NCBI GenBank assembly: GCA_025355645.1 | Contig: JANXZG010000024.1 | Location: 1-37,115 of the forward strand | Direction: 5' to 3' | Origin: Gammaproteobacteria bacterium | Lineage (GTDB): Bacteria; Pseudomonadota; Gammaproteobacteria; Steroidobacterales; Steroidobacteraceae | Length of the DNA stretch: 37,115 nucleotides | Shown here: piece after piece, positions 8,998-16,574 of the stretch | Layout: each line of letters opens with the position of its first letter | Numbering within the stretch: position 1 is the first letter of the stretch | Position numbers and translations under genes: made by a program | Notes under the pieces: model-generated | Databases searched by the model: none | Told to the model about the DNA's origin: nothing | Seen by the model: the letters and a program-made list of their open reading frames with translations, nothing else

Positions 8998-10158
8998 ATG
9001 CCCTCGCTACGCAAAGTTGCCCTGCTGATCGAGACCTCGAGCCGCTACGGCCGGGACCTGCTTTATGGGGTCCGCGACTGGACCCATTCTCAGGAATCCT
9101 GGGCAATCCGCCTAGCCGAGCACTTTCCCTCCGGGGCAGCTCCCGCATGGATATCCCACTGGCAGGGCGACGGCATCATCGCGCGTGTCGACACGCCGCA
9201 AATAAGCGCCGCCCTTAAGCGCACCGGGCTGCCGGTCGTCGACGTCAGCGATGAGCGGCGCCGCTCGGCATTTCCGCGCGTGGGGATTGATAACGGCGCT
9301 GTGTCGGCACTCGCAGCGACTCACCTTCGTCAAAAGGGCTTCCGCACCGTCGGGTACTGCGGGGATCCTCATTTCGTATGGTCGCAGCAGCGCGCGTTGT
9401 TGTTTCAACGCAACGCTAAATCCTTAGGATTACGCTGCTACGTGTTCGCGGCCGGCAAGGCGGGCGATGCGCCGGCGGGTCCCGATGCACAAATACAGGC
9501 GATTTCGATATGGCTTCGGTCCTTGCCAAAGCCGGTTGGTGTATTCGCCTGCTACGATCGGCGGGCGCAGCAAGTGCTTGAGGCCTGCGACCTGCAGGGT
9601 TTGCGGGTCCCGGATGAGGTCGCCGTGCTCGGAGTCGATGACGATGATCTGATCTGCAACCTGTCCCATCCGCCCTTGAGCAGCATCCTGCCGAATGCGC
9701 GCAGTTGCGGGTACATCGCTGCGGCCATGCTCTCTAGGCTCATGAGTGGCGGACAGGCTAAAGAGCGCGTGCAGCTAATCGGGCCCATCGATGTCATAGA
9801 GCGCCAATCCACGGATGCCGTGGCGATCTCGGACCCTCGCATAGCCGACGCGCTACGCTTCATCCGCGCGCACGCCTGCGAGGGAATAAGGGTCGAGGAT
9901 GTGCTGAAAGCAGTGCGCATGTCGCGGACGCTTTTCGACCTCACGTTCAAGCGGCTGCTCGGGCACTCCGCGCGTGCGGAGATTCTAGCCACCAAGTTGA
10001 ATCAGGCAAAGTTTCGGCTCGCGGCAAGCTCCATGCCGGTGACCCTGATCGCCGAGTCCTGTGGATTTGAGAACGCGCCCTATTTCAGTGTGCTGTTTCG
10101 TCGCGAAGTGGGCATCACGCCCAAGGCGTATCGCGTGCAGCATCGCACACTGCGCTGA
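8998..10158 (+). CDS. XylR-type transcriptional regulator (LacI-like sensor plus AraC DNA-binding domain)
   Basis: Ligand-responsive transcription factor of 386 residues. Residues about 1-270 form a periplasmic-binding-protein-like sensor as in E. coli XylR (start VALLIETSSRYGRDLLYGVR; core EVAVLGVDDDDLICNLSHPP, typical of LacI-type sensors). Residues about 280-386 form the double helix-turn-helix AraC domain (RVEDVLKAVRMSRTLFDLTF; then IAESCGFENAPYFSVLFRRE and GITPKAYR). The family usually senses a sugar and activates neighbouring uptake and catabolic genes. Here the divergent TonB receptor is the obvious target, and the following Gfo/Idh/MocA and PhyH genes are possible ones. The ATG at 8998 gives a start at the beginning of the sensor fold. 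Confidence 0.9.
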   Translation: MPSLRKVALLIETSSRYGRDLLYGVRDWTHSQESWAIRLAEHFPSGAAPAWISHWQGDGIIARVDTPQISAALKRTGLPVVDVSDERRRSAFPRVGIDNGAVSALAATHLRQKGFRTVGYCGDPHFVWSQQRALLFQRNAKSLGLRCYVFAAGKAGDAPAGPDAQIQAISIWLRSLPKPVGVFACYDRRAQQVLEACDLQGLRVPDEVAVLGVDDDDLICNLSHPPLSSILPNARSCGYIAAAMLSRLMSGGQAKERVQLIGPIDVIERQSTDAVAISDPRIADALRFIRAHACEGIRVEDVLKAVRMSRTLFDLTFKRLLGHSARAEILATKLNQAKFRLAASSMPVTLIAESCGFENAPYFSVLFRREVGITPKAYRVQHRTLR

Positions 10159-10169
10159 ATAAGCTGTTT

Positions 10170-11183
10170 TTATCTGGCGAGCGTCACGCTGCGCCCCTCG
10201 CGGTTCGAGCGCACGATCGCCGCTTCCAGGCGCATCGCCGCTAAACCATCCGCACCGCTGACGGGCGGCGGCCTGCCCTGCTGCAGCGCCTCCACATAGG
10301 CCTTCACCGCGAGGTCGAACGATTCTGGGTAGGAAAATGGCGACATGCTCCTGAGGCGATCCGCAATCGGCCCGAGACCCGGTGTACCGCCCAGATTGTC
10401 GCGGGTCGCGCCGGTCACCGACAGCGCGCCGCGGGTGCCAAAGATTCCAAATGACCAGAAATTTTGCGCATACGGCACAAAAACGGACCCGGACAATGTG
10501 GCGATGAAATCTGGCTTGCGAAAGCGGAACGAGGCGGACACCGCAACCGATGGGTGATAGATCATCTCCGCCGCATGCATCCATTGGATGCCCGCATTGG
10601 CCGTGGCAATCGGGCGCTTGCTCTGCTCGTCAACCACCGCCGCCGTCACTTCCGCAGGGTCACCGAAAAAAAATCGCATCAGGTCAATCATGTGCGCCCA
10701 CAGGTACGAGTGCACATAGGCCGTGAACAATGCGGGCTCGCCGAACGCCCCGCCGTCGATCTCTGACTTGATGACTCCGTGCGCGGGGACGCAGCGATAG
10801 TTGTAATTCACGCCCAAGGTGCCGCGCGAGCGCGCCGCAGCAGCCACCATCTTCTCGCCGATGGCCAGTGTGTGCGCCATGACCTTCTCGCACAGCACAT
10901 GGCATCCCGCTTCGAGCGACAGCAAGACCGGCTGCTCATGCTCCCATTCGATGCTGGCCACCGTGACCACATCCGGGTGCTCCTTGCGCAGCATTTCCTC
11001 GATCGACAAATACGAACGGATTCCATATTCCTTGCCTAAGGCATGCGCGCGATCGGCGTTGGTGCCACAGACCGCAACCACCTCGACCTGTGCGCATTTT
11101 CTGAACGCCAGCAGATGAAAGCGCGCAGCTGCGCCGGTTCCGATGATCGCCGCCTTGATTTCCTTCATGGCCGCAGTAGACAT
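10170..11183 (-). CDS. Gfo/Idh/MocA-family oxidoreductase
   Basis: NAD(P)-dependent dehydrogenase of the glucose-fructose oxidoreductase/inositol dehydrogenase/MocA family, about 337 residues. The N-terminal Rossmann fold has AAIIGTGAAARFHLLAF. The family's CEKP motif reads CEKVMAHT, so the catalytic-site lysine is kept but the following proline is valine. The second domain contains VNYNYRCVPAHGVIK and HMIDLMRFFFGDP. ATG at 11183 is preferred, with GGAG nine bases upstream; ATG at 11168 is an alternative without a ribosome site. It ends 11 bp from the convergent regulator and is divergent from the PhyH gene, so it may share a promoter region with that dioxygenase. Substrate unknown, probably a sugar or cyclitol. 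Confidence 0.85.
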   Translation of the reverse strand: MSTAAMKEIKAAIIGTGAAARFHLLAFRKCAQVEVVAVCGTNADRAHALGKEYGIRSYLSIEEMLRKEHPDVVTVASIEWEHEQPVLLSLEAGCHVLCEKVMAHTLAIGEKMVAAAARSRGTLGVNYNYRCVPAHGVIKSEIDGGAFGEPALFTAYVHSYLWAHMIDLMRFFFGDPAEVTAAVVDEQSKRPIATANAGIQWMHAAEMIYHPSVAVSASFRFRKPDFIATLSGSVFVPYAQNFWSFGIFGTRGALSVTGATRDNLGGTPGLGPIADRLRSMSPFSYPESFDLAVKAYVEALQQGRPPPVSGADGLAAMRLEAAIVRSNREGRSVTLAR

Positions 11184-11282
11184 GATCGGCACTCCGCCGG
11201 TCAAGCGGCGTAAGTGCAGCGGTTTTCAAGCAGGCGCCGGAGGAGTAAAGTCGACTTAATATTAGTTCAGGAATACACGCCC

Positions 11283-12155
11283 ATGCGGCAACCCTCCGCC
11301 GAAACAAGCAATCCCAACGCACTCAGTGCGGAACAGGACACGCAATTTCGCCGCGACGGGTATGTAATCGCGCATCAGGTATTCAGCGCGACCGAGATTG
11401 CTGAAATTCGGGACACGTTCATGACAGTGGCGGCCAACGGTCCGGTCGAGGGCCTGTCGGAGGTGCGCCAAACGCTCGGCACCGGTGAGACGAAGCCGTA
11501 CTCGCCAAGCGACCCGTTGCGGTTTTATCCGCGCATGTTGCATCCACACAATCATGCCGACAAGCCGGTCGGGCCGCTGAGCATGAAATACATGCTCCAT
11601 CCGAAGCTTGAGCCGCTGCTCACCGCTTTGTTTGCCGAGGAGCCGGTCGCGGTGCAGAGCATGTTCTATTTCAAGCCGCCGCAGGCCCGTGGTCAGGCCC
11701 TGCACCAGGATAATTTCTATCTGCGGGTCAAACCTGGAACCTGCATTGCTGCATGGTTCGCCATTGATGATGCAGATGAGGAAAACGGCACCCTGCTGTG
11801 CGTGCCGAATACCCACAGCCATCCTATCCAGTGTCCGGAGCAATCCGACATGAAGGAATCGTTCACATCCGATTTTGTGACGCCGCCGCCAGGCTCCAGG
11901 CCCGGGCTTGTGCCGTTAATGGCCGGCGATGTGCTGTTCTTCAACGGCAACACGATTCACGGCAGTGGCCCGAATCGGAGCCAGTCGCGATTCCGGCGGG
12001 CATTCATCTGTCACTATGTGCCGCGACAAACCATCGAGCTTAGCCACTGGTACTCAACGCCATTCCGGTTCAATCGGGAACCGCTGTCAATTCCGAAGGC
12101 AACTGGTGGCGGGCCCTGCGGCAATTCCGCCGATGGTGGGTGGGCTCCGCATTAA
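11283..12155 (+). CDS. Phytanoyl-CoA dioxygenase (PhyH) family Fe(II)/2-oxoglutarate oxygenase
   Basis: Probable non-haem iron, 2-oxoglutarate-dependent hydroxylase, 290 residues, cytoplasmic. The iron-binding triad is visible: His141 and Asp143 in ALHQDNFYLR and His226 in NTIHGSGPN, with a 2-oxoglutarate-anchoring arginine just after (SRFRRAF). The N-terminus has the family pattern FRRDGYVIAHQVFS. ATG at 11283 starts the protein right before this; the frame is open further upstream without a better start. PhyH proteins in catabolic loci hydroxylate small molecules quite unlike phytanoyl-CoA, so the substrate is open. It is divergent from a MocA-family oxidoreductase, which suggests hydroxylation followed by oxidation. 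Confidence 0.85.
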   Translation: MRQPSAETSNPNALSAEQDTQFRRDGYVIAHQVFSATEIAEIRDTFMTVAANGPVEGLSEVRQTLGTGETKPYSPSDPLRFYPRMLHPHNHADKPVGPLSMKYMLHPKLEPLLTALFAEEPVAVQSMFYFKPPQARGQALHQDNFYLRVKPGTCIAAWFAIDDADEENGTLLCVPNTHSHPIQCPEQSDMKESFTSDFVTPPPGSRPGLVPLMAGDVLFFNGNTIHGSGPNRSQSRFRRAFICHYVPRQTIELSHWYSTPFRFNREPLSIPKATGGGPCGNSADGGWAPH

Positions 12156-12198
12156 CTGGGTTAGCGAAAGGTTTCGATAGCCTCGCAACCTAAATTCT

Positions 12199-12708
12199 CT
12201 ATAGCAGTATCGGTCCTCTCGGCATATCGGCATCGTCATCCGGCGAGCCCGGCGTCAATGTCGGAAAATGCGTCGAAAGGATTTTTCCCACGGCCTCGAT
12301 TCCTGCAATCGCCCCACCCTTGAATCGGCCCGCGCGAAATTCCTGTTCCATCAGGCGGCACACGGTGGCCCATTCGGCATCCGTTACCCGATCCTTGAAG
12401 GCGCGATCGGCCACGATCTCGACGTGCCGATCCGCGATCTGCACATAAATCAGCACGCCATTGTTGTGCGCAGTATCCCAGACGCGCAGGTGTGAAAAAA
12501 CATCTAGCGCGTGGTCGTGCGCGGATACCCCGCTCAAGACCTGGTGCGGGTGCAGTGCCGTTTCAATCACGAACCGGATTTGCCCGTGATGCGAGCGTTC
12601 TGCCTGCACCACGGCCTGCTGGATTGCGTCGCGGCTAACCTTGGGAAACAGCAACCGCGTACGCCAATGTGTGGCAACGGAGTGGCGAAACAGGCGCGCG
12701 AGCTGCAT
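12199..12708 (-). CDS. TPM-domain protein
   Basis: Small protein (169 residues) with a single TPM domain, the fold of YgcG/MOLO proteins, previously called TPM phosphatase. Visible features are LFPKVSRDAIQQAVVQAERS, HAHDHALDVFSHLRVWDTAH, NNGVLIYVQIADRHVEIVAD and a C-terminal ...AIAGIEAVGKILSTHFP. There is no signal peptide at its start. It is the last gene of a tight lemA-ygcG-TPM run: its ATG overlaps the stop of the preceding gene by one base (TAATG), which suggests translational coupling. LemA-YgcG-TPM trios are widespread and probably act together in the envelope, but their function is not established. Confidence 0.86.
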   Translation of the reverse strand: MQLARLFRHSVATHWRTRLLFPKVSRDAIQQAVVQAERSHHGQIRFVIETALHPHQVLSGVSAHDHALDVFSHLRVWDTAHNNGVLIYVQIADRHVEIVADRAFKDRVTDAEWATVCRLMEQEFRAGRFKGGAIAGIEAVGKILSTHFPTLTPGSPDDDADMPRGPILL

Positions 12709-13589
12709 TACCAGCTCCCCGAGGCACCGCCGCCACTGAACCCACCACCGCCTCCGCTAAACCCACCGCCGCCAAATCCACCCCCACCAAATCCACCGCC
12801 GCCGAAGCCTCCCATGCCGCGCACGGCTCCAATTGCGCCCAACCCTCCGCCCGGAATCGCACCACGTAGAAGAGCAAACAGGAAAGCCACGACGCCGGCG
12901 CCGATGCCTATGAACATTATTTGCGACATCAGGAAGGTCAGTGCGCCGACGATACCGCCGGTCGCGATCGAGCCGCCGAGCGGTCCTAAAATCCCGCGCA
13001 GCACACCGCTCACGACAAATACGCCCACGAGCAACAGCGGCAACAGATGCATAAGGCCGCCGCCCCCCTGCCACTTACGATCTGGTGGTGGCAACGGTTC
13101 CCCGCCGATCACGCTGAGCATGCGATCCACGCCCGCCTGGATCCCACCATCGAAATCGCCCTGTTTGAAGCGCGGCGTTATCTCCTCATCAATGATTCGA
13201 TTCGCCGTCGCATCCGGCAGCGCACCCTCCAGGCCACGGCCCACCTCGATGCGTACGCGATGATCGTCCTTCGCGACGGTGAGGATCGCGCCGTCGTCGA
13301 TACCCTTTCGCCCCAGCTTCCACTGATCTGCGACGCGAATATCAAACTGTTCTATTTCCTCGGGGTGGGTCGTCGGCACAACCAGGACCGCGACCTGGCT
13401 GCCCTTCTGGCTCTCGAGCGCAACAAGTTCACTGTCAATATGCGCAACCGTCGCTGGCGTTAGTGTGCCAGTCTGGTCGATCACATGTCCGCTCAGTGCC
13501 GGCACCGGCACTTGCGACATAGCCGTGGCGGCAAGCAGGCACAGTGTGCTCGCCGCGGCAACCCAGTCGATGCGCCTGTGCAGGGACAC
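12708..13589 (-). CDS. YgcG-like TPM-domain membrane protein with glycine-rich tail
   Basis: Exported, membrane-anchored TPM-domain protein of 293 residues. An N-terminal signal segment (TLCLLAATAMSQVPVPA) is followed by the TPM domain (about 35-165; VIDQTGTLTPATVAHIDSEL, QVAVLVVPTTHPEEIEQF, DDGAILTVAKDDHRVRIEVG, GLEGALPD). Then come two hydrophobic helices (LLPLLLVGVFVVSG; IMFIGIGAGVVAFLFALL) and a C-terminal tail built of FGGGG/FSGGGG repeats ending GASGSW. This is the classic YgcG layout. The start is GTG at 13589, sharing one base with the lemA stop (TAGTG). The repetitive tail produces long spurious proline-rich frames on the other strand. Confidence 0.9.
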   Translation of the reverse strand: MSLHRRIDWVAAASTLCLLAATAMSQVPVPALSGHVIDQTGTLTPATVAHIDSELVALESQKGSQVAVLVVPTTHPEEIEQFDIRVADQWKLGRKGIDDGAILTVAKDDHRVRIEVGRGLEGALPDATANRIIDEEITPRFKQGDFDGGIQAGVDRMLSVIGGEPLPPPDRKWQGGGGLMHLLPLLLVGVFVVSGVLRGILGPLGGSIATGGIVGALTFLMSQIMFIGIGAGVVAFLFALLRGAIPGGGLGAIGAVRGMGGFGGGGFGGGGFGGGGFSGGGGGFSGGGASGSW

Positions 13590-14188
13590 TAGGATTTGGG
13601 CGAACTGAAATCAACCGTGGGCGGCTTGGAAATGACCGCCTCATTCTCTACTGTGAAATTCTGCTTGGGTTTATAGCCGAACATCATCGCAGTCAGGTTG
13701 CCAGGGAATGACCTGATCGTGACGTTGTAGTCTTGTACCGACTGGATGTAACGGTTGCGCGCCACTGTAATGCGGTTCTCCGTGCCCTCAAGCTGCGCTT
13801 GCAGATCGCGAAAATTCTGATCGGACTTTAATTGCGGATAATTTTCCGTCACGACCATAAGATGCGACAGTGCACTCGACAACTGGCCCTGCGCGGCCTG
13901 GAACTTGGCGAACGCGGCAGGATCGTTCAGCAATTCCGGCGTCGCCTGGATGGAGCCAACTTTCGCACGAGCTTCGGTCACACCGAGCAGCACCTGCTGC
14001 TCTTGCGCAGCAAAGCCCTTGACTGTATTGACCAGATTCGGAACCAAGTCGGCTCGGCGTTGGTACTGGTTTAGCACTTCGGACCATGCCGCCTTTACCT
14101 GTTCATCCTGGGACTGCATCGTGTTATAGCCGCAGCCTGACATCAGCAGCACGGCGGCAAACACTCCGAGAAGGCTTAAATTACGCAT
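13589..14188 (-). CDS. lemA: LemA-family lipoprotein
   Basis: Envelope protein of the LemA family, 199 residues, first gene of the lemA-ygcG-TPM run. The N-terminus has a lipoprotein signal with lipobox LMSGC (lipidated Cys19), so it is probably membrane-tethered on the outside of the inner membrane or in the outer membrane. The family signature is clear: QSQDEQVKAAWSEVLNQYQR, RADLVPNLVNTVKGFA, a coiled helical middle, and ENRITVARNRYIQSVQDYN followed by IRSFPGNL. The exact function of LemA is unknown. Overlaps with the two downstream genes point to stoichiometric expression. Confidence 0.92.
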   Translation of the reverse strand: MRNLSLLGVFAAVLLMSGCGYNTMQSQDEQVKAAWSEVLNQYQRRADLVPNLVNTVKGFAAQEQQVLLGVTEARAKVGSIQATPELLNDPAAFAKFQAAQGQLSSALSHLMVVTENYPQLKSDQNFRDLQAQLEGTENRITVARNRYIQSVQDYNVTIRSFPGNLTAMMFGYKPKQNFTVENEAVISKPPTVDFSSPKS

Positions 14189-14317
14189 TCTTAAAACCCC
14201 TTATAGCCCCTCGATCCTGGGGGCGCGGTTGGAGCTGGAATATAACATCCGTCTGCGATTTGCGACACCTCGGCACCAAGGGGATTGCATCACAAAATCA
14301 AGAGATGCATAGTCCGC

Positions 14318-14406
14318 TTCGTGCAAAACGCAAACCCGTCGTAAGACGGCGACGCAAAGCCTCCGGTTGCTTGACTTCTAGTTCGGCAATAGCGGGGTTG
14401 CCACAG
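14318..14406 (+). ncRNA. Cyclic-di-GMP-I riboswitch (GEMM-I) aptamer
   Basis: The sequence carries the hallmark conserved blocks of the GEMM-I motif. GCAAA (14330-14334) precedes a P2 hairpin CCGTC-GTAA-GACGG capped by a GNRA tetraloop. Next come GACGCAAAGCCTCCGG (14351-14366), a P3 stem TTGC...GCAA with a longer loop, and the conserved TAGCGGGGTTGCC (14390-14402). A P1 helix can form between GTG-CAA (14321-14326) and TTG-C-CAC (14398-14404). The family binds c-di-GMP and controls downstream genes in cis. It points at the SPOR-domain gene starting 111 bp further on. Confidence 0.88.
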
Positions 14407-14510
14407 TCCACTGTGCGATCGGCGGAGCCAGGCACACGGCTTTCACCGCTCCGGCAGGCTGGCAACTCATCGCGACTCGGAGCCTGACAGTTTTTATCAG
14501 GCAGGGGAAG
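14402..14510 (+). promoter_or_regulatory. Possible riboswitch expression platform with mutually exclusive hairpins
   Basis: The stretch 14189-14516 has no gene: it holds the riboswitch and this leader. CACAG-TCCA-CTGTG (14402-14415) competes with the 3' strand of aptamer helix P1. CAGGCT (14455-14460) can pair with AGCCTG (14481-14486), but those bases can instead form GCCTGA...TCAGGC (14482-14502), which abuts the ribosome-binding site AGGGGAAG (14503-14510). The pairings are seen in the sequence; that they switch translation or elongation is inference. Confidence 0.5.
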
Positions 14511-14516
14511 TTGAAT

Positions 14517-15437
14517 ATGAGCGATCAAAGCGATACATCTTCGGAATATGGGGACACCGGGGCTCAATCCCTGGTACTTCACGTCATCACCCTGATTTCG
14601 TCCACGGTGCCGATTGCGCTTCCCGTGCTGAGCGCACCGGAGCTCTCCGGCGCGGCGATATTCCGCTCACGGCGCATCGAGGACGGGCGCGAGCGCTTTC
14701 GCATCCACATTGGCTACTTTACTTCGGCGGCCGATGCGGAAGCCTTGCTGCCCATCGTGCGCGAGACCTATCCGTGGGCATTTGCCGGACCCGCCCCTCA
14801 GACAAACCTGGGTTCGCTCGATGACACCTCCAAATCGCGCTTTACGATTATGCGTGCTCCGGACGCGGCCCCTGCGGCGCCCGTCAAGGTCGCACCGAGC
14901 AAGCCTGCCAAGCCCGCGCCAATGCCGGCGTCCGCGCGGGCGGCCTCGATGCCACCAGCAATGCTAGCAGCGCAGGCGCTGCGCAACCCTGCCTCGCGTT
15001 CACTTTCAGCGTCAAAAACGGCCGACGGAGTGCCGCCGGTATTGCCGGTTGCTGCGCAGCGATATGCGGTGCAGCTGGTCTGGTCGAAAGAACCGATCGA
15101 TCTGTCCAAGATTCCAAATATCGGGATTTTCGCCGGGTACTTGCTGTATGCCGTAGAGACCGAACCGGGCCGGCAGCGCATGTTCGGTGTGCGCCTTGGG
15201 TTTTATGATGATGCGCTATCGGCGCGACTGGTCGCGCTTTATGTGCGCCCCGCCTTCAAGGGCGTCGTGGTTCCGATCAGCGAGCGCGAAGTCTCGATGG
15301 CTTCGCGCGCGGCAATCCACCCATCCGCCGCTCGCCCTGCGCGCGGTCGTAGCAGCCCCCGGGAAGCATGGCCGCATGCCGCCGTGAGCGTACCGTTTGT
15401 GGCGACTTCGCAGCAATCGATGTCAGACCCGCTATGA
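14517..15437 (+). CDS. Protein with two SPOR-like modules, c-di-GMP riboswitch-controlled
   Basis: About 306 residues, no signal peptide or membrane helix seen. Two SPOR-like modules flank a Pro/Ala-rich linker (about 110-175, PAAPVKVAPSKPAKPAP). Module one has FRIHIGYFTSAADAEALLPI followed by VRETYPWAF. Module two has RYAVQLVWSKEPIDLSKIPN and MFGVRLGFYDDALSARLVAL. SPOR domains usually bind denuded peptidoglycan glycan strands; lack of export is odd for that and suggests another partner or an unrecognised secretion route. ATG at 14517 has AGGGGAAG six bases upstream; TTG at 14511 is unlikely. The 3' end overlaps the convergent oxidoreductase by 6 bp. The upstream c-di-GMP aptamer ties expression to the motile/sessile switch. 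Confidence 0.77.
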   Translation: MSDQSDTSSEYGDTGAQSLVLHVITLISSTVPIALPVLSAPELSGAAIFRSRRIEDGRERFRIHIGYFTSAADAEALLPIVRETYPWAFAGPAPQTNLGSLDDTSKSRFTIMRAPDAAPAAPVKVAPSKPAKPAPMPASARAASMPPAMLAAQALRNPASRSLSASKTADGVPPVLPVAAQRYAVQLVWSKEPIDLSKIPNIGIFAGYLLYAVETEPGRQRMFGVRLGFYDDALSARLVALYVRPAFKGVVVPISEREVSMASRAAIHPSAARPARGRSSPREAWPHAAVSVPFVATSQQSMSDPL

Positions 15438-16571
15438 GAGGCGGATCCAGGCACCTCGGGACTTCGCTGACATGACCGCGGCTTGAACCGCGGCGACACT
15501 TCGCAAGCCGTCTTCGGCGCTGGGGCATGACAGTGCGAGCGGGTCGGGCTTACGTTTCTCGCGCTTTGCGCGCAGGCGCTCCGCAAGGTCCATGTAGATG
15601 TTGCCGAACGCTCCAAAAAAACCCTCGGCGTGACCGACGGTTACGCGCGAGGCCCGGTCCGCTTCCGGTGAGAGCCCGGCCACGCCTCGCTCGATGATCG
15701 AGGTCGCGCCCCCGACCGGCGTCCAGTAGAGCTGATTCGGTTGCTCCTGATGCCAGCGGATCCCGCCTTTTTCGCCAAACACCTGCACATTGAGCCCGTG
15801 CATGTGACCGACGGCGACCGCACTTGTCCAGAGCCGTCCGACCGTCCCTGCAGTCATGCGGAACGCGACCAGCGCATCGTCCTCCAGTTCGCGCCCTGGT
15901 ACGGTCGAGGCAAAGTCGGCCGAAACTGATGCGATTTCCTGTCCGCAGATGAAACTCGCCAGGTGCAGCGCATGGATGCCGCAGTCCGCCACAATGGACG
16001 AGATACCTGCGAGCTTCGGGTCATAGCGCCAGCGCACCCGCGGATTGTCCGCGTCCGCCGCGTTCGCGTGGTGCCCATGCGCAAACTCAGCCATGACGAC
16101 GCGAATGGCGCCCAGGTCCCCGCGCGCAACCATCGCGCGCGCATGGCGGACAAGTGCGTAGCCTGAATACCCGTAATTGACCGCACAAATCCCACCGGTT
16201 TCGCGTGTGATCCGCACGATCTCTTCGGCCTCCTGCACCGTCGTGGTCAGCGGCTTCTCGCATAGCACGTCGAATCCGGCCAGCAAGAAAGCCCGCGTGA
16301 TGTCAAAATGCGAAGCGTTGGGTGTAGCGACCGTCACTAGCGCTACCCGATCGGCGCGCGCTTTCTCGCCATCCAGCATTTCATGCCAATTGCCGTATGC
16401 GCGGTCCGCTGCAATGCCAAGGCGGATCGCGTAGTCACGCGCGCGCGCCGCATCAACATCCAGTGCCCCCGCAGCCAGGCGAAACGCACCATCAAGTCCT
16501 GCGGCAATGCGATGGGTCGCGCCGATTTGGCTGCCCTCGCCACCGCCAATCAATCCCCAGTTCATGCTCAT
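15432..16571 (-). CDS. Gfo/Idh/MocA-family dehydrogenase of the inositol island
   Basis: NAD(P)-dependent oxidoreductase, 379 residues, of the subgroup beginning WGLIGGGEGSQIGATHRIAA. A Rossmann fold (about 1-125) includes FDVLCEKPLTTTVQEAEEI, with the conserved Glu-Lys-Pro; the C-terminal domain has RYDPKLAGISSIVADCGIHA, bearing the His/Asp-type catalytic region. It starts with ATG three bases after the stop of the IolE-like gene and is the last of the dehydrogenase-iolE-dehydrogenase run. In this context it most likely oxidises an inositol isomer or derivative at one hydroxyl, or interconverts isomers together with the other MocA-like enzymes nearby. Exact substrate unknown. Confidence 0.86.
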   Translation of the reverse strand: MSMNWGLIGGGEGSQIGATHRIAAGLDGAFRLAAGALDVDAARARDYAIRLGIAADRAYGNWHEMLDGEKARADRVALVTVATPNASHFDITRAFLLAGFDVLCEKPLTTTVQEAEEIVRITRETGGICAVNYGYSGYALVRHARAMVARGDLGAIRVVMAEFAHGHHANAADADNPRVRWRYDPKLAGISSIVADCGIHALHLASFICGQEIASVSADFASTVPGRELEDDALVAFRMTAGTVGRLWTSAVAVGHMHGLNVQVFGEKGGIRWHQEQPNQLYWTPVGGATSIIERGVAGLSPEADRASRVTVGHAEGFFGAFGNIYMDLAERLRAKREKRKPDPLALSCPSAEDGLRSVAAVQAAVMSAKSRGAWIRLS

Positions 16572-16574
16572 GCG

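Noticed and set aside
12511..13263. Proline-rich plus-strand protein
   Set aside because: Antisense of the FGGGG-repeat tail of the YgcG-like gene; the repeats alone create the open frame.
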